Shown here piece by piece: positions 1 through 6,073 of a DNA stretch of 7,299 nt (the first letter of the stretch is position 1; each line of letters opens with the position of its first letter). This stretch comes from Candidatus Equimonas enterica. Its GTDB lineage: Bacteria > Bacteroidota > Bacteroidia > Bacteroidales > Bacteroidaceae. The stretch is from contig JAGHRU010000196.1 in NCBI GenBank assembly GCA_018066225.1, positions 1-7,299 on the forward strand. Reading direction: 5' to 3'. The notes under the pieces are model-generated. The model was not told the DNA's origin, searched no databases, and saw only the letters and a program-made list of their open reading frames with translations. A program made the translations under genes and the position numbers.

Positions 1-1
1 A

Positions 2-58
2 ATGGGAATGTCTGAACGCACACTTTATCGCAAAATCAAGGAATATGGACTGGAATAA
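2..58 (+). CDS. Sigma-54-dependent Fis-family transcriptional regulator, C-terminal end (partial)
   Basis: Only the last 18 codons and the TAA stop are inside the window; the gene begins upstream. The visible residues GMSERTLYRKIKEYGLE match the recognition helix of the Fis-type helix-turn-helix that ends NtrC/AtoC-like sigma-54 activators, where the S-x-x-T-L-x-R-K-I pattern is typical. The AAA+ and receiver domains cannot be seen. It overlaps the start of lptE by 14 bases in another frame, so the two are likely cotranscribed and perhaps translationally coupled. A regulator of this type directly before lptE is an arrangement I recall from Bacteroidales (family knowledge, not tested here). 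Its target genes are unknown. Confidence 0.8.
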   Translation: MGMSERTLYRKIKEYGLE

Positions 59-566
59 ACATCGCCTCTGCGGCCTCCTCTCTGCCGTGGTGCTCACGCT
101 GATTGTCACAGCCTGTTCCATCAGTTACAAGTTTACGGGCACCAACATCGACTACAACGTCATCAAGACCCTGCAACTGGACAACATCGCCAACCGCGCC
201 CCCTACGGCTGGGCGCCGATGGAAGCCATCTTCAACAACAAACTGCAAGACCTCTACGCCAATCAGACGCGTCTGCAACTGGTCAAACGCGGCGGCGACC
301 TGCATATCTCTGGCGAAATCACCGCCTACGATCAGTTCAACAAAGCCATCTCTGCCGACGGCTATTCCTCCCAGGTGCAACTGCGTATGACCGTAAACAT
401 ACGCTTCGAAAACAAGAAAGACAACAAAAGTTTTGAGCGGCAGTTCTCGGCGACAACGCAATACGACGCGACGCAACAACTCGCCTCCGTGCAAGAGGCT
501 CTCGTCACCGAAATGGCGAGAGACATAGCCGATCAAATCTTCAACGCCACCGTCGCCGACTGGTAA
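45..566 (+). CDS. lptE: LptE family LPS-assembly outer-membrane lipoprotein
   Basis: This 173-residue protein is a probable lipoprotein of the LptD-LptE complex, which inserts lipopolysaccharide into the outer leaflet of the outer membrane. The N-terminus has a basic n-region (K5, H6, R7), a hydrophobic stretch (about residues 8-20) and a lipobox V21-T22-A23-C24, so C24 would be lipidated after signal peptidase II cleavage. The mature part (SYKFTG, the QTRLQLVKRGGDLHISGEI segment, ending IFNATVADW) resembles the Bacteroidales LptE variant. The ATG at 45 overlaps the upstream regulator by 14 bases; the next in-frame ATG lies past the signal peptide, so 45 is the sensible start. A GTG-started gene follows 39 bases downstream. 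I see no frame damage. Confidence 0.9.
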   Translation: MDWNKHRLCGLLSAVVLTLIVTACSISYKFTGTNIDYNVIKTLQLDNIANRAPYGWAPMEAIFNNKLQDLYANQTRLQLVKRGGDLHISGEITAYDQFNKAISADGYSSQVQLRMTVNIRFENKKDNKSFERQFSATTQYDATQQLASVQEALVTEMARDIADQIFNATVADW

Positions 567-605
567 GGCCGGCCACAAACGCCAAACCGCCCACACCCTA
601 TCACC

Positions 606-1313
606 GTGGATATTGCCCACCTCATCGCCCATCCCGAGTGTCTGGACCAAGACACCCTCTACGAACTCCGTGAGTGCGTAGGCACGACGCCGTATTTCCA
701 CGCCGCGCGGATACTCCTGCTGCAAAATCTCTTTTTGCTCCACACGCCTTCCTTCGATCAAGAATTGCGCCGTGCTGCCGTCAGCCTGCCCGACCGCAGC
801 GTACTCTTTGATATGATAGAGAGCCGCAACTACGAGATACATCATGCGGCCAAGCCCAAGGCAGAGCCCGAGACACCGACTGTGCCGACGAACAGGACGC
901 TGGACCTCATCGACCAATTCCTGCTGACCAACACCACGCCCAAGCGCACCAAGCAGCGCACCCCCGACCCTTCGGCCGACTACATGGCCTACCTCAGCGA
1001 GAAGGAAGCGCAAGATGAGGCCACGCCACCTACGCCAGAGCCGACGGGCAAGCCCGCAGAGCGCGTCATCACCCCCGCCACCGAAATCACGCCGACGGCA
1101 CCAGAGAGAGACGATGCGATGGAAGAAGAACTGCCGACCGAAGCGTTTTATACCGAGACTTTGGCAAAGATACATATCAAACAAGGCAATTATCAACGCG
1201 CAATTGACATATTACAAGCAATAAATTTGCGTAATCCAAAAAAAAGTGTTTACTTTGCCGACCAAATACGTTTCCTCCAAAAATTGATTATCAACAATAA
1301 ACACAATTCATAA
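606..1313 (+). CDS. TPR-containing hypothetical protein between lptE and secG
   Basis: A 235-residue protein of unknown function. The start is GTG at 606: the same frame is closed by the lptE stop at 564-566 and has no ATG in between. Three parts are visible. Residues about 1-80 are probably helical. Residues about 81-175 are rich in Pro, Thr and charged residues and look like a disordered linker. Residues about 178-211 form one good tetratricopeptide repeat (L186-A187, G194, Y196, A199, L203, P211), followed by another helix pair. There is no signal peptide or membrane segment, so it is probably cytoplasmic. It ends four bases before the secG ATG. Codon use changes abruptly near 1143 from GC-rich to AT-rich while the frame stays open; 1201-1260 is 30 percent GC against 73 percent for 1021-1080. 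A role in envelope assembly is only suggested by position. Confidence 0.82.
   Translation: MDIAHLIAHPECLDQDTLYELRECVGTTPYFHAARILLLQNLFLLHTPSFDQELRRAAVSLPDRSVLFDMIESRNYEIHHAAKPKAEPETPTVPTNRTLDLIDQFLLTNTTPKRTKQRTPDPSADYMAYLSEKEAQDEATPPTPEPTGKPAERVITPATEITPTAPERDDAMEEELPTEAFYTETLAKIHIKQGNYQRAIDILQAINLRNPKKSVYFADQIRFLQKLIINNKHNS
1226..1257 (+). promoter_or_regulatory. Candidate internal promoter for secG (Bacteroidetes type)
   Basis: Inside the AT-rich 3' end of the TPR gene there is TTTG at 1226-1229, a 20-base spacer, and TTACTTTG at 1250-1257. The Bacteroidetes consensus is TTTG, about 19-21 bases, TAnnTTTG; here one of the fixed -7 bases differs (T for A). Transcription would begin near 1264, leaving a leader of about 55 bases before the secG ATG at 1318. 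The spacing is good and the local base composition fits, but the match is imperfect and the site lies inside a coding region, so it is a candidate only. Confidence 0.35.
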
Positions 1314-1317
1314 CAGC

Positions 1318-1644
1318 ATGTATCAGACCTTTGTTATCCTCACCGTGTTGGCCGCAGTGCTGCTGACCCTTCTTGTCCTCGTACAAGAGAGCAAGGGCGG
1401 TGGCCTGGCTTCCAACTTCGCAGGTTCCAACAACTTTATGGGTGTCCGCAAGACCACTGATTTCGTAGAGAAGGCTACATGGACGCTGGCCGCCCTGCTC
1501 GTCATCTTCTCCGTAGCAAGCCACTTCGCAGGTGTCCCCGGCGAGACCTCCGCAACCGAAGTCATCACCACCTCACAGCCTGCACAGCAGACGCCCACAC
1601 TGCCCGGACAGCAGACCCAGCAAGCCCCTGCACAGCAGAAGTAA
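1318..1644 (+). CDS. secG: Preprotein translocase subunit SecG
   Basis: SecG is the small auxiliary subunit of the SecYEG channel in the inner membrane and helps the SecA-driven export cycle. The 108-residue product has the family layout: a first membrane helix (about residues 4-22), the characteristic cytoplasmic loop QESKGGGLASNF with FMG close behind, and a second helix (about 52-70). A low-complexity tail rich in Gln, Pro, Thr and Ala (about 78-108) follows. Such tails are common in Bacteroidetes SecG and are poorly conserved. The ATG lies four bases after the TPR gene stop, so the two are probably cotranscribed, with a possible extra promoter inside the upstream gene. It is the last + strand gene before a convergent junction. 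Confidence 0.93.
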   Translation: MYQTFVILTVLAAVLLTLLVLVQESKGGGLASNFAGSNNFMGVRKTTDFVEKATWTLAALLVIFSVASHFAGVPGETSATEVITTSQPAQQTPTLPGQQTQQAPAQQK

Positions 1645-1679
1645 GCACGCCCAACATTTAGGTAACTCAACAAGCCATA

Positions 1680-1707
1680 AAGCTCACCGCCTTGACGCGG
1701 TGGGCTT
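1680..1707 (+). terminator. Hairpin downstream of secG, possible terminator
   Basis: The arms 1680-1690 (AAGCTCACCGC) and 1697-1707 (GCGGTGGGCTT) form an 11-bp stem with one U-G pair and a six-base loop, 35 bases after the secG stop. Flanking bases (CAAG at 1671-1674 and CTTG at 1710-1713) could extend it with bulges. Only a weak T-rich run (ATCTTGCTT) follows, so termination is plausible but not proven. A second short inverted repeat, ATGCGC at 1721-1726 with GCGCAT at 1734-1739, lies just beyond. Confidence 0.4.
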
Positions 1708-1765
1708 ATCTTGCTTAAAGATGCGCACCAAAAGCGCATGGTGTAATAGTACCGTCACCACAACA

Positions 1766-1812
1766 ATACGCCTCCGCCCCATTGCAGTCGTTGCAATGGG
1801 GCGGAGGCGTAT
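1766..1812. terminator. Perfect 21-bp inverted repeat between convergent genes, probable bidirectional terminator
   Basis: The arms 1766-1786 and 1792-1812 are exact reverse complements (21 bp, GC-rich core) around a five-base loop GTCGT. The element lies 121 bases after secG and 15 bases past the stop of the converging dehydrogenase gene, the usual place for a shared terminator. There is no long T-tract on either side (AT-rich ATAATATAAA on the + side, TTGTTGTGG on the - side), so it is not a textbook intrinsic terminator. A stem this strong could still stop polymerase or protect the 3' ends of both messages. Confidence 0.55.
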
Positions 1813-1827
1813 ATAATATAAAGGCTT

Positions 1828-3066
1828 TTACAGTTCGAGGTCAATGTCGTGGAGTTCGTGCCAAGGCAGGCCTTGCTTGTTGAGTTCTGCCATGAATGGA
1901 TCGGGGTCGAACTCTTCGACGTTGTGCACACCGGGCTTCTGCCAAAGGCCAAGCATAAAGAGGCGAGCACCGATGCAGGCGGGAACGCCCGTGGTGTAGC
2001 TCACGCCCTGCATACCTGTCTCCTCGTAGGCGGCGCGGTGGGAGCAGTTGTTATAGACATAGTAGGTGCGCTCCTTGCCGTCTTTGACACCACGGATGCG
2101 GCAACCGATGCTGGTCTCGCCGTCGTAGTTCTCACCAAGTTCCTGCGGATTGGGCAATACGGCTTTGAGGAACTGCAAGGGGACTATCTTGACATCCACC
2201 ATCTCGCCGCTGCCGTCAGCCTTCTCGGCACGATAGGTAAGCTCATCGATGCGGTCCATTCCTATGTTTTGGATCACTTCGAGGTGGCGAAGATAAGCCT
2301 CGCCGAAGGTCACCCAGAAGCGGGCGCGCTTGATGGTGGGATAGTTGATGACGAGGCTCTCTATCTCCTCGTGGTGGAGGAGGTAACTCTCGCGTGCCCC
2401 GATGTTGGGATAGTGGAGGGTTTTGTGGATTTCCAGCGGCTCGGTCTCGACATACTTGCCGTCCTGCCAGTAGAGACCCTTCTGCGTAATCTCGCGGATG
2501 TTAATCTCAGGATTGAAGTTCGTGGCGAAGGGATGGTGATGGTCGCCTGCGTTGCAATCGACGATGTCGAGGTAGTGTATCTCGTCGAAGTGGTGCTTGG
2601 CGGCATAGGCGGTAAAGATGCTCGTCACACCCGGATCGAAACCACAGCCGAGGATGGCGGTGAGACCAGCCTTCTCGAAACGCTCGCGATAGGCCCACTG
2701 CCACGAGTACTCGAAGTGTGCCTCGTCCTTGGGCTCGTAGTTGGCGGTGTCCATATAGGAGCAGCCTGCTTGGAGACAAGCATCCATGATGGTGAGATCC
2801 TGATAGGGCAACGCAAGGTTCATGACAAGGTCGGGGCGGAAGTCGCGCATGAGTGCCACGAGTTGGGGCACACTCTCGGCATCGACCTGTGCTGTGCGGA
2901 TGTCGGTGCGACCCACGACGCGGGCGATGTCGGCGGCTATCTTGTCGCACTTGCTTTTGGTGCGGCTGGCTATCATTATTTCGGTAAATACGTCAGCGTT
3001 TTTCGCTACTTTGAAAGCGGCAACGGTAGCTACGCCACCTGCGCCGATGATAAGGAGTTTTCCCAT
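1828..3066 (-). CDS. Saccharopine dehydrogenase family protein, probable carboxyspermidine/carboxynorspermidine dehydrogenase
   Basis: A 412-residue cytoplasmic oxidoreductase. The N-terminus MGKLLIIGAGGVATVAAFKVA is a Rossmann nucleotide-binding fold with the G8-x-G10-G11 loop, followed by SRTKSKC, a segment that normally binds the NADPH ribose or phosphate. LGCGFDPGVTS lies near residue 140, and the rest matches the C-terminal substrate domain of this family. In bacteria these ~400-residue Lys1-like enzymes usually reduce the Schiff base between aspartate semialdehyde and a diamine (putrescine or diaminopropane) to a carboxylated polyamine. A separate decarboxylase, not in this window, completes spermidine. 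That specific role is inferred from family knowledge; a lysine-pathway role is less likely. It starts 61 bases after gpsA on the same strand and has no clear promoter of its own (only AAACTTTC near its start), so it may be the last gene of the lysS unit. Confidence 0.82.
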   Translation of the reverse strand: MGKLLIIGAGGVATVAAFKVAKNADVFTEIMIASRTKSKCDKIAADIARVVGRTDIRTAQVDAESVPQLVALMRDFRPDLVMNLALPYQDLTIMDACLQAGCSYMDTANYEPKDEAHFEYSWQWAYRERFEKAGLTAILGCGFDPGVTSIFTAYAAKHHFDEIHYLDIVDCNAGDHHHPFATNFNPEINIREITQKGLYWQDGKYVETEPLEIHKTLHYPNIGARESYLLHHEEIESLVINYPTIKRARFWVTFGEAYLRHLEVIQNIGMDRIDELTYRAEKADGSGEMVDVKIVPLQFLKAVLPNPQELGENYDGETSIGCRIRGVKDGKERTYYVYNNCSHRAAYEETGMQGVSYTTGVPACIGARLFMLGLWQKPGVHNVEEFDPDPFMAELNKQGLPWHELHDIDLEL

Positions 3067-3127
3067 GTGTGGTATGTTGGTTGATGAAAGTTTATGCTGG
3101 GGAGAGGGTCAAACGCCGCAAGGCGGG

Positions 3128-4179
3128 CTATCGCAACGACTCGGTGAGGAGTTTTATCTCGAGGGTCGGGGCTATGCGCTCGTAGAGGATGTTATAGACG
3201 GCGTCGAGTATAGGGGTATTGACCCGCAGACGGTGGTTGATGTCGTGCATGCACTTGGTGCCGTAGTAGCCTTCGGCTATCATCTCCATCTCGACTTGGG
3301 CCGACTTGACGCTATAGCCGCGGCCTATCATCTGCCCGAAGACGCGGTTGCGCGAGAAGTTGCTGTATCCCGTGACAAGGAGGTCGCCGAGATAGACGCT
3401 GTCATACACCCCACGCTCGATGGGGTAAACGGCGCGGAGGATGCGGTTCATCTCTCCCACGGCGTTGGACATGAGCACGGCCTGGAAATTGTCGCCGTAC
3501 TGCAATCCGCTGCAAATGCCTGCGCGATGGCAAAGACGTTCTTCATGACAGCAGCATACTCGATGCCGATGACATCAGCAGGGGTCTTGGTCTTGACGTA
3601 ATCGCTCTCGATGAGCGCGGCAAACTTGGCCGCCTTGGCCGTGTCGGTGCAGCCTATCGTGAGGTAGGTCAAGCGACCGAGTGCGACTTCCTCGGCGTGC
3701 GAAGGCCCGCCGATGACGGCGAGGTTGGCCTCTGGCACACCATAGACGAGGCGGAAGTATTCGGTGGGGACAACATTCTCGTCGGAGATGATGCCCTTGA
3801 TGGCTGTCACGACGAACTTGCCCGAGAGTTTCACCTTCAACTTTTTGAGTTGCGTCTTCAAGTAAGGCGAAGGCGTGACAAAGATGAGGGTGTCGCTCTC
3901 GCGGCAGATGTCGTTGATGTCGGTGGAGAAGGTGATGCGCGACGTGTCAAACTGCACGCTGGTGAGATAGCGCGGGTTGGGGCCGTAGCATCGAAATGCG
4001 TCGATGGTGTCCTGCTGCCGTACGTACCAGTTGAGATGGTCGGTCTTCTCGAGCACCATCTTGGCTATGGCAGTAGCCCACGAGCCGCTGCCGATGACGG
4101 CGACACGGCCGGGCAGTGTGACGGCTTCGTCGGCCTCCGGCTGACGGTTGAACCCAAAGAAAGAAGAGAAGGAGGGCAT
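3128..4179 (-). pseudogene. gpsA: NAD(P)H-dependent glycerol-3-phosphate dehydrogenase, interrupted by a single-base frameshift
   Basis: GpsA reduces dihydroxyacetone phosphate to sn-glycerol 3-phosphate, the backbone for phospholipids. From the ATG at 4179 the frame encodes a Rossmann motif (VIGSGSWATA, residues 28-37), the TAIKG lysine (K128), GGPSHAEEVA, and the catalytic-type lysine in VMKNVFAI (K213). Near residue 219 (bases 3519-3526) the frame is lost and would end at 3448. The rest of the enzyme (YGDNFQAVLMSNAVGEM, YLGDLLVTGYSNFSRNR, EMEMIAEGYYGTKC, ending LLTESLR) continues in another frame to the TAG at 3128. Restoring one base gives about 350 residues, with the family reading AI-A-x-GICSGLQYGD across the junction. 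Both halves are well preserved, so an assembly error or a very recent mutation is more likely than old decay. The N-terminus is about 20 residues longer than I expect for Bacteroidales homologues. The gene starts 45 bases after lysS. Confidence 0.88.
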
Positions 4180-4224
4180 AGGAGCGTGGTGTTGAGGCGA
4201 GGCAGTCGCAAGAGAAGCGGCTGC

Positions 4225-6000
4225 TTACGCGTTGAGATGCCAAGCCTCGATGTCTTGCACACTGGGTTTGGCGATGTCGAGTTTGTACTTCTTGATGACC
4301 TCCCCTATCTGTTGCTGCAACTTCTGCGGGTTGATGTCCGCGAGGTCGGTGGCAAGGTAGTAGCCCACCTTCTGCAAGATGGGGACGAGGTCGGCCGGGA
4401 TGCCCAGCGCGGTGTAGGCTTCGGGCTTGTCCTTGGGGGCTTTCTTCTCGGGCTTCATCGTGGGGAAGAGCAGCACCTCCTGTATGGTGGGCTGTCCTGT
4501 CATAAGGATGGCGAGGCGGTCGATGCCGATGCCGATGCCCGAAGTGGGCGGCATGCCATACTGCAAGGCGCGCAGGAAGTCGTGGTCGATGACCATGGCC
4601 TCGTCGTCGCCCTTGTCGGCGAGCTGCATCTGCTGCATGAAGCGTTCTTCCTGGTCGATGGGGTCGTTGAGTTCGGAGTAGGCATTGGCGAGTTCCTTGC
4701 CATTGACCATGAGTTCGAAGCGCTCGGTGAGGCCGGGCTTGCTGCGGTGCATCTTGGTCAGCGGCGACATCTCGACGGGATAGTCGGTAATGAAGGTAGG
4801 CTGGATGAATGTGCCCTCGCAGGTCTCGCCGAATATCTCATCGATGAGTTTGCCACGCCCCATCGTCTCGGTGTCTTCCACGCCGAGGTCTTTGGCGATG
4901 GTGCGCATCTCGTCCTCGCCCATCGTGGCGAGGTCATACCCCGTCTTTTCGCGTATGGCCTCGAGGATAGGAAGGCGGCGATAGGGTGCCTTGAAACTAA
5001 CCACGTTGTCGCCTACCTCGACTTCTGTCGTGCCATTGACAGCAAGGCAGATGCGCTCGAGCAGTTGCTCGGTGAAGGTCATCATCCAGTTGTAGTCCTT
5101 GTAGGCCACATAGAGCTCCATGCAGGTGAACTCGGGGGTGTGGCTGCGATCCATGCCCTCGTTGCGGAAGTTGCGGCCGATCTCATACACGCCTTCGAAG
5201 CCGCCCACGATGAGGCGTTTGAGATAGAGTTCGGTAGCGATGCGCAGATACATATCGGTACCCAGCGTGTTGTGGTGCGTGATGAAAGGACGCGCACTGG
5301 CGCCGCCTGCGATTTGCTGCAAGATAGGCGTTTCGACCTCCGTGAAGCCGGCTTCGTCGAAGACCTGACGCATGGTGCGCAGCATGGTGGCACGCTTCAA
5401 GAACGTATCCTTCACGCCTTTATTGACAATCAAATCTACGTAACGCTGACGGTAGCGCAGCTCGGGATCGTCAAAGGCATCATAGACCTGTCCGTCCTTT
5501 TCCTTGACCATGGGCAGGGGCTTGAGGCTCTTGGAGAGCAGAGTGAGCGACTGGGCGTGCACAGAGATTTCGCCCGTCTGTGTGCGGAAGACATAGCCTT
5601 TGACGCCGATGAAGTCGCCAAGGTCGAGGAGTTTCTTAAACACGCTGTTGTAGAGCGTCTTGTCCTCATCGGGGCAGATGCTGTCGCGCTGCACATAGAC
5701 CTGTATGCGTCCACGGCTGTCCATGAGTTCGGCAAACGACGCCTTGCCCATCACGCGGCGGCTCATCATGCGGCCTGCTATGGTGACCATGCGTGAGTTG
5801 TCGGGGGTGGCAGGTGTCGGCACCTCGTTGCCCTCGGCATCGGTGGTGGTGGGCAGGTCGATGAAGTTGGCGCGGATGTCGTCGGTGTAGGCATCAACGG
5901 GAAATTCGGCAGCGGGATAAGGATCGATGCCGAGATTGCGGAGTTCGCCGAGCGAATGGCGGCGGGCTATTTCTTGTTCGCTGAGTTCTAAAATATTCAT
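4225..6000 (-). CDS. lysS: Lysyl-tRNA synthetase, class II, with C-terminal extension
   Basis: LysS charges tRNA-Lys with lysine in the cytoplasm. The ATG at 6000 is chosen because MNILELSEQEIARRHSLGEL is the usual family start. The frame stays open for 86 more codons upstream, but those cross the promoter and read as non-protein. The 591 residues include an OB-fold anticodon-binding domain (about 71-155), motif 2 with YEIGRNFRNEGMDRSHTPEF (272-291), and motif 3 around GIGIGIDRLAILMTG (about 488-502), so all class II landmarks are present. E. coli LysS has about 505 residues. The excess here includes a charged linker and a 70-residue tail after about 518 (ADLVPILQKVGYYLATDLA, INPQKLQQQI, IAKPSVQDIEAW), which looks like a helix-hairpin-helix-type domain seen on Bacteroidales LysS. 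It leads the gpsA and dehydrogenase genes from a consensus promoter. Confidence 0.95.
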   Translation of the reverse strand: MNILELSEQEIARRHSLGELRNLGIDPYPAAEFPVDAYTDDIRANFIDLPTTTDAEGNEVPTPATPDNSRMVTIAGRMMSRRVMGKASFAELMDSRGRIQVYVQRDSICPDEDKTLYNSVFKKLLDLGDFIGVKGYVFRTQTGEISVHAQSLTLLSKSLKPLPMVKEKDGQVYDAFDDPELRYRQRYVDLIVNKGVKDTFLKRATMLRTMRQVFDEAGFTEVETPILQQIAGGASARPFITHHNTLGTDMYLRIATELYLKRLIVGGFEGVYEIGRNFRNEGMDRSHTPEFTCMELYVAYKDYNWMMTFTEQLLERICLAVNGTTEVEVGDNVVSFKAPYRRLPILEAIREKTGYDLATMGEDEMRTIAKDLGVEDTETMGRGKLIDEIFGETCEGTFIQPTFITDYPVEMSPLTKMHRSKPGLTERFELMVNGKELANAYSELNDPIDQEERFMQQMQLADKGDDEAMVIDHDFLRALQYGMPPTSGIGIGIDRLAILMTGQPTIQEVLLFPTMKPEKKAPKDKPEAYTALGIPADLVPILQKVGYYLATDLADINPQKLQQQIGEVIKKYKLDIAKPSVQDIEAWHLNA

Positions 6001-6029
6001 TGGGGAAAGAGGTTTGCTAAATATGACTG

Positions 6030-6061
6030 CAAAGGTACGACAAAATCCCGAGTGTACCAAA
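6030..6061 (-). promoter_or_regulatory. Consensus Bacteroidetes promoter for lysS
   Basis: Read on the - strand, TTTG (6061-6058), exactly 20 bases, then TACCTTTG (6037-6030) match the primary sigma factor consensus TTTG - N19-21 - TAnnTTTG at every fixed base. Transcription should begin near 6023, giving a leader of about 20-25 AT-rich bases before the lysS ATG at 6000. The upstream edge of the -35-like box touches a 12-bp palindrome at 6062-6073. Confidence 0.8.
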
Positions 6062-6073
6062 TCGCGCGCGCGA
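6062..6073. repeat. CG-alternating 12-bp palindrome next to the lysS promoter
   Basis: TCGCGCGCGCGA is a perfect self-complementary run of five CG steps. It lies directly against the TTTG box of the lysS promoter. It could be an operator, a supercoil-sensitive element or chance; nothing else in the window tells these apart. Confidence 0.5.

Noticed and set aside
36..1196. 386-codon open frame on the - strand
   Set aside because: It is antisense to lptE and the TPR gene, crosses both of them, and its Arg/Gly/Val-rich translation lacks motifs.
1849..3084. 411-codon open frame on the + strand
   Set aside because: It mirrors the saccharopine-dehydrogenase-family gene codon for codon on the opposite strand; the real gene has a Rossmann motif.
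3100..3126. Terminator after gpsA (CCGC-CTT-GCGG on the - strand followed by TTT)
   Set aside because: The stem is only about four base pairs with a very short T-run, too weak to call.
3515..3530. Programmed ribosomal frameshift in gpsA
   Set aside because: There is no X-XXY-YYZ slippery site, stop or obvious pseudoknot at the junction, and the family is not known to use frameshifting.
3697..5796. 699-codon open frame on the + strand
   Set aside because: It is antisense to lysS and gpsA, which have clear family motifs. Long antisense frames are expected from GC-rich codon bias, and the translation has no recognisable domain.
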